Notes under the pieces: generated by a model
Told to the model about the DNA's origin: nothing
The model's database searches: none
The model's input: the letters and a program-made list of their open reading frames with translations, nothing else
NCBI GenBank assembly: GCA_900551225.1
Contig: URUZ01000234.1
Location: forward strand, 1 to 8,920
Origin: an uncultured Clostridium sp.
GTDB taxonomy: Bacteria; Bacillota; Clostridia; Lachnospirales; Lachnospiraceae
Reading direction: 5' to 3'
Length of the DNA stretch: 8,920 bases
In this document: positions 1-6,291 of the stretch, piece by piece
Position numbering within the stretch: the first letter of the stretch is position 1
Layout: each line of letters begins with the position of its first letter
Translations under genes and position numbers: made by a program

Positions 1-215
1 CCGCCGCAGGCCGAGGCCACATAGATTCCCACCAGCAGCGCCAAGGCCACGTGGGGGTCCATCCCAAAAGTCACCGGGATAAGGACCGCTATGGTGATAC
101 TGTCATTGAGTCCGGGCAGGGCCCCCACAGTCAGTCCCAGCAGTGTCCCGCCCAACAGGGACATTAAAACAAGAGGATTTGCAAATTGCTGCAATCCGAT
201 TAAAATACCTGACAT
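1..215 (-). CDS. tctA: Tripartite tricarboxylate transporter large membrane subunit TctA (N-terminal part, runs off the left edge)
   Basis: This is the first ~71 codons of the large, roughly 500-residue, 12-helix membrane subunit of a TTT-family secondary transporter, which carries the substrate delivered by the TctC binding protein across the membrane. It is not a full reading frame in the window because its 3' end lies beyond position 1. Translation from ATG at 215-213 begins MSGILIGLQQFANPLVLMSL and then shows the family landmarks: a Gly-rich first helix ending in GALPGLND (TctA usually has GxLPGLG) and a second helix ending GIYVASACGG (usually GIYxGAxYGG). The start is supported by GGGAGGAG at 222-229, six bases upstream. 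It begins 16 nt after the tctB stop, so it is the next gene of the operon. The Asn-Asp after the LPGL motif and the Ala-Ser-Ala-Cys before GG differ from the commonest residues but lie in a clearly homologous context. Seen: motifs and ribosome site; known: family role; inferred: substrate is a carboxylic acid. Confidence 0.88.
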   Translation of the reverse strand, partial: MSGILIGLQQFANPLVLMSLLGGTLLGLTVGALPGLNDSITIAVLIPVTFGMDPHVALALLVGIYVASACG

Positions 216-231
216 TTACTTCTCCTCCCGT

Positions 232-669
232 CTACAGATTCAGAATTGATGTGGGCAGCGGAACTTTCAGCAGTATCTTAAAAATACCATATACAATCAG
301 CGTGAACCCAATGGAAGATATCAGGATCGCCTTTACATTTTTATAGTTTAAGAACCACATGGTCACCGCGGCCAGCAGAATTGTATCCACAATATACCCA
401 ATTTTTTCCAATAGCAGGACATAGGCAAATAGGATTGCCGCGGCCTCAACTACCTTCAGCATATTGGAATTTGCAAATACATTTTTGCAGTCTTTCCTGC
501 GGATATCATTGTACAGCTGCACCACAGACACCAGCACAGTCAGCCAGCCCACCATACTGGGAAATGTTCCCTCAGAGGTGCTCATGGCGTTTGAGGACAC
601 AATGATATAGATTCCAAGCAGCAGGAAGAAAACAGGCATGGCCAGAACGCTCAATTTCTTTTTATCCAA
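232..669 (-). CDS. tctB: Tripartite tricarboxylate transporter small membrane subunit TctB
   Basis: Small, poorly conserved membrane subunit of the TTT transporter, which assembles with TctA. The 145-residue product has hydrophobic segments at about residues 7-25, 37-53, 72-88, 91-107 and 113-134, a short charged loop (NDIRRKD) after the second, and a C-terminal KVPLP segment of the kind that closes many TctB proteins. Length and helix count fit the family. The open frame extends upstream to another TTG at 684, but that codon overlaps the ribosome site: GGAGGG at 677-682 sits seven bases before the TTG at 669-667, so I take the latter as start. The gene begins 17 nt after the tctC stop and ends 16 nt before tctA. 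Assignment rests on topology and on its place between clear tctC and tctA genes; the sequence alone would be weak evidence. Confidence 0.85.
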   Translation of the reverse strand: MDKKKLSVLAMPVFFLLLGIYIIVSSNAMSTSEGTFPSMVGWLTVLVSVVQLYNDIRRKDCKNVFANSNMLKVVEAAAILFAYVLLLEKIGYIVDTILLAAVTMWFLNYKNVKAILISSIGFTLIVYGIFKILLKVPLPTSILNL

Positions 670-676
670 AGTTCGT

Positions 677-682
677 CCCTCC
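677..682 (-). promoter_or_regulatory. Ribosome binding site deciding the TTG start of tctB
   Basis: The minus strand reads GGAGGG here, seven bases upstream of TTG at 669-667. A longer frame starting at the TTG at 684 would have this sequence inside its coding region and has no comparable site of its own, so the shorter product is favoured. Confidence 0.7.
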
Positions 683-686
683 AATA

Positions 687-1766
687 TTATTTGCCGGACT
701 TAAGCTCCGGTGCCAGCGCCTCCAGTGTCTCTGCTGTTTTATCAATATATTTCTGGTACTCAGCCGCGCTCTTGGCTGCGGGAATCATGTCCGCCTGTTT
801 CATCTTGGTATTGAATTCCTCGCTCTCGGCGATCTGAAGGAACTGGTCACAGAGATACTGGTACACATCATCCGGGACATCCTTGCTGCAGGCAAATCCT
901 CTGTCGGCGCCGTCTACCCAGCCGTCATACCCCTGCTCCTGGAAGGTGGGCACGTCCGGGATGGACTCAACCCGCTCCTCAGCCATGACTCCAAGTCCCT
1001 TGGCCTGCCCGTCAATAATGGTGCCTGAACCCTCCGACACTGTCAGAAATGCAACGTCACAGTGTCCGCCCATGAGCTGGGACAGCTGCATTGCTGCGGA
1101 ATCATTGTGAATGTACTCAAACTGCAGCCCCATCTGTTTTGCAATGTTCAGAGCACGGATGTGATGGCCGGAGGAATGTCCGGGCGTGCTGATGGTCACC
1201 ACATTGTCCTTGGCATATGTAAACAGCTCTTCCAGGGAATTAAAAGGGGAATCCTTGGGTACGGCGATCAGCTCTGCATCGGGGTTGCAGCCCACCAGGG
1301 GCTTAAAATCCGTGTAGCTGTAGGAAATGTCCTTCAAATAGGTATTGTTGATGGCAGATGAGGTATAAACCATCACCGTGTATCCGTCCGCCTTGGCTTC
1401 CTTGGCCACATATGTCTGGCCGATCACAGCTCCGCCGCCGCCCATATTCTCAATCACCAGCTGATGGCCATTGAAATAATCCTTGCCCGCGGACGCCGCA
1501 AAAATTCTGGCCATGTTGTCCGTGCCTCCGCCTGCTGCAAAGGGCACGATAATCTTAATATCTTTCTCAGGAAATGCCATGTCAGAGGAAGCCTGCTTCT
1601 CCTCGCCAGCTGTTTCGCCTGCCTTTTCCTCAGTATTGGCCTCAGCCTGCTGTGCAGCAGCCTGTGTGGTGTCCGCCGGAGCCGAAGTCTTGGTTCCGCC
1701 TGAACATGCGGTCAGCATTGCCATTGCCGCCAGTACGGCCGTCCATTTTGTCCATTTTCTCATCAT
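687..1766 (-). CDS. tctC: Tripartite tricarboxylate transporter substrate-binding lipoprotein TctC
   Basis: Extracytoplasmic solute receptor (Bug/TctC family) that captures the substrate outside the cell and hands it to TctAB. The 359-residue protein opens with a basic stretch, a hydrophobic segment and a lipobox Leu18-Thr-Ala-Cys21, so the mature form would be lipid-anchored at Cys21. Residues ~25-62 are a low-complexity Ala/Thr/Glu/Lys linker typical of Gram-positive lipoproteins. The family core starts at residue 70 with IKIIVPFAAGGGTDNMAR (the usual IxxxVPFxxGGxxDxxAR ligand-loop signature), followed by VIENMGGGGAVIG (residues 104-116; usually VxNxxGAGGxxG) and the second-lobe segment around 196-236. 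Two Met codons are adjacent at 1766 and 1763; GGGAGG at 1771-1776 is four or seven bases away, so either could be used. It starts one base after the patB stop. Ligand is probably an organic acid, since characterised members bind di- and tricarboxylates or aromatic acids, but the exact ligand cannot be read from sequence. Confidence 0.95.
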   Translation of the reverse strand: MMRKWTKWTAVLAAMAMLTACSGGTKTSAPADTTQAAAQQAEANTEEKAGETAGEEKQASSDMAFPEKDIKIIVPFAAGGGTDNMARIFAASAGKDYFNGHQLVIENMGGGGAVIGQTYVAKEAKADGYTVMVYTSSAINNTYLKDISYSYTDFKPLVGCNPDAELIAVPKDSPFNSLEELFTYAKDNVVTISTPGHSSGHHIRALNIAKQMGLQFEYIHNDSAAMQLSQLMGGHCDVAFLTVSEGSGTIIDGQAKGLGVMAEERVESIPDVPTFQEQGYDGWVDGADRGFACSKDVPDDVYQYLCDQFLQIAESEEFNTKMKQADMIPAAKSAAEYQKYIDKTAETLEALAPELKSGK

Positions 1767-1767
1767 A

Positions 1768-2949
1768 CTACCTCCCGTTAATTAAATTGTATTGTTCCAA
1801 CACCTGCATCAACCCCTGTTTCAAAGTCCTCCTGGGACAGCCGATATTCAGACGCACAAACTGTCCGCCCGAAGCCCCGAACCCGTCTCCTCTGCTGACT
1901 GCCACCAGGCTCTTGTTAATAAAGAAATCGGCCAGCTCATCCGGTGTGAAGCCCAGCTCATGGCAGTCCAGCCACATCAGGTACGTGGCCTCCGGCTTTA
2001 CCAGATGGATCAAAGGCATGCGGGCCTTCAGGAAATTTTCCAGATATTCAACATTTCCCTTCAGATACTCCAGCAGCTGTTCCAGATAATCATCGCATTC
2101 TGTGTAGGACGCCACATAGGCCGGCAGGGCGAACACGCTCTGCTGGATGCTGCGGTTCCTCTTAAACCGGTTCTCCAGGCGGTTCCTGATCTCAGGATTC
2201 GGCACCACCAGGCCCGACCCACGCAGACCCGCGCAGTTAAAGGTCTTGGACGGGGCATAGCAGGTCACGCTGTTCATGGCATACTCCTCCCTCAGGGATG
2301 CCAGCGGGATGTGGCTGCCCTTCAGGATCAGATCAGAGTGGATCTCGTCCACAACCATCAGCACCTTGTGCCTCACGCAGATGTCCGCCATCTGTTCCAG
2401 CTCCTGCCGGCTCCACACCCTTCCCACCGGATTGTGGGGGTTGCAGATAATCATCAGCTTTGCCTTGGGGCTGGCTGCCCGCCTCTCCAGGTCCTCAAAA
2501 TCAATGGTGTAGCGCCCGTCCCGGTAAATCAGCTCATTGTTGCTCAGCACACGGTTATTGTCATGAACCGCATGCCCAAAGGGATGGTACACAGGCTGCT
2601 GTATGATGATCTCATCCCCCTCCTGGGTGAATTCCTGAATCATGGTATTCATCACGGGAACCACTCCTGTGGCAAACACAATCCAGTCTTTTTTCAGATC
2701 CCAGCCATGCTGCCGTTTAATCCACCGGATAGTGGAACTGTAAAATTCCGGAACGATATATGTATATCCGTAGACCGGGTGCTGTGCCCGGCGGATCACC
2801 GCGTCCACCACGGGCTGCGGGCAGGCAAAATCCATGTCCGCAACCCACATGGGAAGGGCAGCGGCATTACCCACTCTGGCTCCTACATTGTCCCACTTGG
2901 AACTCTCAGTGCCTCTCCGTTCAATGACTTCGTCAAAATTATATTCCAC
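1768..2949 (-). CDS. patB: MalY/PatB-family PLP-dependent aminotransferase or cystathionine beta-lyase-like C-S lyase
   Basis: Fold-type I PLP enzyme of the MalY/PatB subgroup, whose characterised members cleave C-S bonds of cystathionine and other cysteine conjugates (beta-lyase) or act as aminotransferases. The 393-residue length is normal. Landmarks in order: N-terminal YNFDEVIERRGT..SSKWD (3-20), PMWVADMDF (33-41), HPVYGYT (57-63), CNPHNPVGR (169-177) with the PLP-ring Asn, VVDEIHSDL (199-207) with the pyridine-nitrogen Asp201, the PLP lysine Lys235 in APSKTFNCAGLRGS, and the carboxylate-binding Arg367 in VRLNIGCP. All catalytic residues appear intact. The start is GTG at 2949, nine bases after GGCGG, and gives the family's usual N-terminus. 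It follows the MmgE/PrpD gene 1 by 31 nt and precedes tctC by one base. In this operon it may act on an amino- or sulfur-substituted acid rather than serve methionine synthesis; that is inference. Lyase and transaminase activity cannot be separated by eye. Confidence 0.93.
   Translation of the reverse strand: MEYNFDEVIERRGTESSKWDNVGARVGNAAALPMWVADMDFACPQPVVDAVIRRAQHPVYGYTYIVPEFYSSTIRWIKRQHGWDLKKDWIVFATGVVPVMNTMIQEFTQEGDEIIIQQPVYHPFGHAVHDNNRVLSNNELIYRDGRYTIDFEDLERRAASPKAKLMIICNPHNPVGRVWSRQELEQMADICVRHKVLMVVDEIHSDLILKGSHIPLASLREEYAMNSVTCYAPSKTFNCAGLRGSGLVVPNPEIRNRLENRFKRNRSIQQSVFALPAYVASYTECDDYLEQLLEYLKGNVEYLENFLKARMPLIHLVKPEATYLMWLDCHELGFTPDELADFFINKSLVAVSRGDGFGASGGQFVRLNIGCPRRTLKQGLMQVLEQYNLINGR
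1771..1776 (-). promoter_or_regulatory. tctC ribosome binding site embedded in the last two codons of the PatB-family gene
   Basis: The minus strand GGGAGG here encodes the final Gly-Arg of the upstream PLP enzyme, is followed directly by its TAG stop (1770-1768), one base, and then the double ATG of tctC. This geometry suggests translational coupling between the last catabolic gene and the transporter genes. Confidence 0.75.
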
Positions 2950-2980
2950 CTGTCTATTCCGCCTTTCTCATATGTATATT

Positions 2981-4342
2981 TCAATCCTCATCGCCTATCA
3001 CAGGCAGCCGCGCAAGCTTCTCCATCTCCAGTATCTGCGCGGCCAGACGTTCACCTCCTCTGCCGTCCAGTGCCTCCGCTGCCAGCGCCTTAAACTTCCC
3101 CAGCTCCTGTGCCTCTGTGAGAGGACAGGCTCTGCTGCCTGACATGTCGTCAATCTGCTGTTCCAGAACATCCCCGTTTTTGCAGGTGATCCGCACCCTG
3201 CAGCCCCACCTGGCCGGATACCTCCGGTCAAACAGCGGGCTGCTCACCACGCTGGTTACGCCTGCGATCCTGCGCACCTGGGGATCTTCCAGCACTTCCT
3301 TTGTAAATTCCGCCAGGGAGACCTGCCCCCTTACCAGGGCTGCTGCCACGGTATATGGGATGCTGAATTTTGCCTCCACAGCGCTCTGCGGATATTCCGG
3401 GAATCCGCACTGGAGGACGCCGATCTCATAAGTCTCCACCAAAATCCGCGAGATATCATCCAGCTCTGTTTTGTCCCTCAGAGCCAGGGCCCCGTCAATG
3501 GCATGATGGGTGGTTCTGCAGCAGGGGTAGGGCTTTTTATCGATATTCAGGATCTCAAACCGTTCTCCCAGGCCCTCTGCCAGCAGGGACAGGTCATAGG
3601 AATCGGACACAGCCCGGTACAGCCCCCCGTCCTTCGCATCCAGTATTCCCTCCGGTCCGGTCATCCCGGACCGGGCCAGTATGGCGGCCGTCAGGCCGTT
3701 AACCGCGGCCCGGGCGGGGTGCAGCTTTTTGCAGGTGGACCCCTCCTCCAGGAAAGCCCACAGGCCTGAGGACTGGGTCCCCGCCATTCCAAAGGCGGAA
3801 ACCATCTGTTCTCCGTTCAGGTTCAGAAGGCGTCCTGCTGCCGCAGCCGCCCCGAAGGTTCCAATGATGCCGGTGGTATGCCACCCACGTTTCCGGTTGC
3901 TCACCACATCCATGGCCATGCCTGCCCTGGCCATCACCTCATATCCCACGATCACCGCTTCCAGGAACTGGGCTCCGCTTTTTCCCATGGCATCAGCCAG
4001 GGTCCAGGCGGTTTCCACTACCACTGCCCCAATATGGGATTTCGACCCGGTATGTACGTCATCCATCTCCAGTGCATGTCCCATTATACCATTGAGCAGC
4101 AGCGCCTGAAATACATCCAGCTTAACTCCCTGTCCCCACACCTGGGCCTGGCAATCCGCCGCGCTTTTGGTCCATCTTGTGATTTCCCGGCAGACAGCCG
4201 GAATCTCATCGGTGTTAACCGCTCCAAGGGCCGCGCCCACACTGTCCAGCACACAATATTTTGCAGCCTTCACCACTTCCTCTGGAGCTTCCTCCAGCCT
4301 GAATCCCGCTGCGAACCGGGCCAGTTGCCTAAGCTGTGTCAT
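2981..4342 (-). CDS. MmgE/PrpD family protein 1 (2-methylcitrate dehydratase / cis-aconitate decarboxylase / epimerase superfamily)
   Basis: Cytoplasmic enzyme of the MmgE/PrpD fold, a family including 2-methylcitrate dehydratase, cis-aconitate decarboxylase (IRG1/CAD) and iminodisuccinate epimerase. The 453-residue protein has the usual two-domain length. Conserved blocks: HALEMDDVHTGSKSHIGA (89-106; the family usually has HxxDxDDTH followed by HPSA), RGWHTTGIIGTFGAAAAAGRLL split around 152-173, KKLHPARAA (205-213), and KKPYPCCRTTHHAIDGAL (269-286), followed by the C-terminal lid domain up to ~445. The normal His-Pro of HPSA is His103-Ile here, a mild divergence at the active-site loop. ATG at 4342 is preceded by a strong GGAGGGGG. 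It lies 10 nt after the hydro-lyase small subunit and 31 nt before the PLP enzyme. Absence of prpB, prpC and prpE in the window argues against a methylcitrate-cycle role. The reaction remains unknown. Confidence 0.92.
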   Translation of the reverse strand: MTQLRQLARFAAGFRLEEAPEEVVKAAKYCVLDSVGAALGAVNTDEIPAVCREITRWTKSAADCQAQVWGQGVKLDVFQALLLNGIMGHALEMDDVHTGSKSHIGAVVVETAWTLADAMGKSGAQFLEAVIVGYEVMARAGMAMDVVSNRKRGWHTTGIIGTFGAAAAAGRLLNLNGEQMVSAFGMAGTQSSGLWAFLEEGSTCKKLHPARAAVNGLTAAILARSGMTGPEGILDAKDGGLYRAVSDSYDLSLLAEGLGERFEILNIDKKPYPCCRTTHHAIDGALALRDKTELDDISRILVETYEIGVLQCGFPEYPQSAVEAKFSIPYTVAAALVRGQVSLAEFTKEVLEDPQVRRIAGVTSVVSSPLFDRRYPARWGCRVRITCKNGDVLEQQIDDMSGSRACPLTEAQELGKFKALAAEALDGRGGERLAAQILEMEKLARLPVIGDED

Positions 4343-4352
4343 GTGCCCCCTC

Positions 4353-4859
4353 CTATATGTCTAAGGAATCGTACTTTTCAATATAATTGAGAAGTCCGCC
4401 CTCGCTGACGATCTTGATCTCCTTGTCCGAAAGGTTGAATTCCATTACAAATGCAGGATCATTTTCCTTGTAAATCTTCCTGTCTGCAATATCCACTGTC
4501 AGCCTGTCCCCCTCGTCTATCCGGTCTGTGTCGCACTCGATCAGCAGCATGCCGTTGTTGATGGCATTCCTGTAGAATATCCGCCCAAAGCTCCTCGCCA
4601 GCACTGCGCCCACGCCAGCCTCCTTGATAATTAACGGCGCGATCTCCCTGCTGGAGCCGCAGCCGAAGTTGCGGTCCGCCACAATAAAATCATCTGTCTG
4701 CACGCCTTTTACGAATTCCGGCCTGGCATCCTCCAGCACGTGCTTGGCATATTCTCCCGGGTTCGCTCTCAGGGAGATCAGACGCCCCGGTGCGATTGAA
4801 TCTGTGCTGACATTGCTGCCGAACTTCCATGCTTTTCCCTGAATCTTATCTCTAATCAT
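4353..4859 (-). CDS. Aconitase/isopropylmalate dehydratase-type hydro-lyase, small (swivel-domain) subunit, LeuD-like
   Basis: Small subunit of a two-subunit [4Fe-4S] hydro-lyase of the archaeal/clostridial LeuCD, homoaconitase and 2,3-dimethylmalate dehydratase (DmdAB) type. At 168 residues it fits the short LeuD class. Visible motifs: GKAWKFGSNVSTDSIAPGR (8-26), DRNFGCGSSREIAP (62-75) with the active-site Ser69-Ser70-Arg71 loop, ARSFGRIFYRNAINNGM (88-104), and VSEGGLLNYIEKY (151-163). The specificity-loop position after the PGR, which reads YLRT or YLVY-like in homoaconitase and IPM isomerase, is LISL here. GSSREHAP is the norm and this protein has Ile for the His. The frame extends to a TTG at 4874, but that overlaps the ribosome site; ATG at 4859 gives the family N-terminus. 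It sits 20 nt after the large subunit and 10 nt before the MmgE/PrpD gene 1. Leucine synthesis is unlikely given no leuA/leuB nearby. Confidence 0.92.
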   Translation of the reverse strand: MIRDKIQGKAWKFGSNVSTDSIAPGRLISLRANPGEYAKHVLEDARPEFVKGVQTDDFIVADRNFGCGSSREIAPLIIKEAGVGAVLARSFGRIFYRNAINNGMLLIECDTDRIDEGDRLTVDIADRKIYKENDPAFVMEFNLSDKEIKIVSEGGLLNYIEKYDSLDI

Positions 4860-4862
4860 TAT

Positions 4863-4872
4863 CCACCTCTCC
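4863..4872 (-). promoter_or_regulatory. Ribosome binding site deciding the start of the hydro-lyase small subunit
   Basis: The minus strand reads GGAGAGGTGG immediately before ATA-ATG (4859-4857). The alternative TTG at 4874 overlaps this site, and its extra five residues (MERWI) are not part of the usual LeuD N-terminus, so ATG 4859 is chosen. Confidence 0.7.
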
Positions 4873-4879
4873 AATCAAT

Positions 4880-6136
4880 TTACATAACTTCTCTGGGATC
4901 AGTAATATACCCCCTCAGTGCCGTAGCCGCAGCCGTTGCGGGGCTGGACAGGTAAATGCTTGCCGTGGGATTGCCCATCCTGCCCTTGAAATTGCGGTTC
5001 TGGGTGGCCACCACCACCTCATTGTCCCCTGGTATCCCCTGATGGACGCCCATGCAGGGACCGCAGTTGGGAGCCTCGATCATTGCGCCTGCCTCCGCCA
5101 GGGCCAGCAGTGTGCCGTCCCTCATACATTCCTTGTAAACGTTGGAGGAATTGGGGATCACCAGCAGCCGCAGGCCCTTAGCCACCTTTTTGCCTCTGAG
5201 AATTTCCGCAGCCACGTGCAGATCCTCGGTGCGGCCATTGGTACAGCTTCCGATAAATACCATGTTCACCTTCTGGTCCGAACAGTTTTTGGCAAGGTCT
5301 ACATTTTCCACATAGTGGGGCTTGGATACCATGGGTTCCAAGGCTGTGGCATCAATATTGATCACCCGCTCGTAATCGGCCTCCTCGTCCCCGCGGATCT
5401 CCCTGTAGTCCTGTTCCCTCCCAAACCGGGCCATAAACTGCCTGGTGTGCTCATCTGTCTCCATAATGGCCGTCTTGGCTCCCACGTCGACGCCCATGCT
5501 GGTGATGGTCAGCCGGCCCTCCATGCTCAGAGAGCTGATGGTGTCGCCCCTGAACTCCAGAGACTTGTAGATGGCCTGGTCCGCTCCGATGATACCGGCC
5601 AGCTTCAGCATGATATCCTTGGCATATACCCCCCTTGGAAGGGCGCCGTTTACGTTGACCCGGAATGTCTCCGGCACCTTAATCCAGGTCTTTCCATACC
5701 TGGTCACCGCCACCATGTCCGTGGAGCCGCAGCCCGTTGCAAATGCACCAAAGGCCCCATGAACCGTGGTGTGGGAATCTCCCACAATGCAGACGGACCC
5801 GCATTTTAAATAATCCTCGTACACATGGGCATGCACATGTCCCGTGCCGCCCTCCTCCCAGTGGCAGTTGTGCCTGCAGGCGTACTCCCTGGTCAGTGCG
5901 TGCTCATTGGCCACCTCCCTGGTGGGCACCGGCCCGAATTCGTTGGCAAAGAGCACCCTTTCAGAATCAAATACCGGCTCGTTCTGGTATCCCCTCTCAT
6001 TCATCAGCCGCACCAGCAGCGGGCCTGATCCATCGTGCAGGGCCGCGAAATCCACATCCACCACAATGGTCTCCCCTGCGTGTACAGGCCGTTTCATCTT
6101 CTCACTCAATATCTTCTCCACCAATGTCTGTCCCAT
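4880..6136 (-). CDS. Aconitase/isopropylmalate dehydratase-type hydro-lyase, large [4Fe-4S] subunit, LeuC/DmdA-like
   Basis: Large subunit of the hydro-lyase, expected to hold the [4Fe-4S] cluster and catalyse reversible hydration/dehydration of a hydroxy di- or tricarboxylate. The 418-residue length matches the short LeuC/homoaconitase/DmdA class. Landmarks: N-terminal MGQTLVEKIL, LHDGSGPLLV (33-42), GDSHTTVHGAFGAFATGCGSTDM (119-141, written in part), IGSCTNGR (295-302) with cluster Cys298, NCGPCMG (357-363) with cluster Cys358 and Cys361, and QNRNFKGRMG (379-388) with substrate-binding Arg381/Arg386. All three cluster cysteines are present. However, where relatives have an Asp-His pair (FDHNVPT or IDHVAPA), this protein reads FANEFGPVPT (64-73), so the catalytic His seems absent. 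ATG at 6136 follows AAGGAGG (6145-6151). Its 5' flank is a 155-nt repeat-filled gap; the small subunit begins 20 nt downstream. Family assignment is firm; substrate is not. Confidence 0.93.
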   Translation of the reverse strand: MGQTLVEKILSEKMKRPVHAGETIVVDVDFAALHDGSGPLLVRLMNERGYQNEPVFDSERVLFANEFGPVPTREVANEHALTREYACRHNCHWEEGGTGHVHAHVYEDYLKCGSVCIVGDSHTTVHGAFGAFATGCGSTDMVAVTRYGKTWIKVPETFRVNVNGALPRGVYAKDIMLKLAGIIGADQAIYKSLEFRGDTISSLSMEGRLTITSMGVDVGAKTAIMETDEHTRQFMARFGREQDYREIRGDEEADYERVINIDATALEPMVSKPHYVENVDLAKNCSDQKVNMVFIGSCTNGRTEDLHVAAEILRGKKVAKGLRLLVIPNSSNVYKECMRDGTLLALAEAGAMIEAPNCGPCMGVHQGIPGDNEVVVATQNRNFKGRMGNPTASIYLSSPATAAATALRGYITDPREVM

Positions 6137-6151
6137 GAAACTATCCTCCTT

Positions 6152-6196
6152 GTTATGAGCACTTAGCGCCTGTCCTTTAGGCGGTTACGTGCGATA
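6152..6196 (-). repeat. 45-nt structured direct repeat, copy 1 (next to the large-subunit ribosome site)
   Basis: Identical to the copy at 6247-6291 except for one base (C6175 against T6270). The unit is quasi-palindromic: TAT 6154-6156 can pair with ATA 6194-6196, GCAC 6159-6162 with GTGC 6189-6192, and CGCCT 6167-6171 with AGGCG 6179-6183, giving a hairpin with an internal loop. In the transcript its end directly abuts the AAGGAGG site at 6145-6151. No U-tract follows, so it is not a standard terminator. Confidence 0.9.
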
Positions 6197-6201
6197 CATG
6201 T

Positions 6202-6242
6202 CACTGGCACTTAGTGAGGTCCCTCACGAACTTAGTGCAGTG
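6202..6242 (-). repeat. Central hairpin between the two 45-nt repeats
   Basis: Inverted repeat: CACTG (6202-6206) pairs with CAGTG (6238-6242), CACT (6208-6211) with AGTG (6234-6237), and after an internal loop GTGAG (6214-6218) pairs with CTCAC (6223-6227) around a four-base loop. It shares the CACTTAG motif and the outer-stem/internal-loop/inner-stem layout of the flanking 45-nt repeats but not their inner-stem sequence. It may be a diverged member of the same element. Confidence 0.8.
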
Positions 6243-6246
6243 GCTC

Positions 6247-6291
6247 GTTATGAGCACTTAGCGCCTGTCTTTTAGGCGGTTACGTGCGATA
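6247..6291 (-). repeat. 45-nt structured direct repeat, copy 2 (abuts the stop codon of MmgE/PrpD gene 2)
   Basis: Second copy, 95 nt from the first, 44 of 45 positions equal. Pairing arms are GCAC 6254-6257 with GTGC 6284-6287 and CGCCT 6262-6266 with AGGCG 6274-6278. It begins immediately after the TAA of the upstream gene (6294-6292), so together the three hairpins fill the whole intergenic gap. Confidence 0.9.

Noticed and set aside
1792..3093. A 433-codon plus-strand open frame antisense to the PLP enzyme and the end of MmgE/PrpD gene 1
   Set aside because: It has no ribosome site, no recognisable family and a His/Pro/Gln-rich composition expected from the reverse complement of GC-rich coding DNA; the minus-strand gene has complete PLP-enzyme motifs.
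5042..5809. A 255-codon plus-strand open frame inside the hydro-lyase large subunit gene
   Set aside because: It is the antisense shadow of a gene with all [4Fe-4S] cysteine motifs, with no start signals or domain features of its own.
4353..6136. Leucine biosynthesis leuCD
   Set aside because: No leuA or leuB nearby, the specificity loop and the Asp-His block differ, and the genes sit in a transporter-linked operon with MmgE/PrpD proteins.
6137..6291. Intrinsic terminator or CRISPR array in the repeat-filled gap
   Set aside because: The hairpins are not followed by a U-tract, and there are only two 45-nt copies with structured, non-spacer-like sequence between them, no leader and no cas genes.
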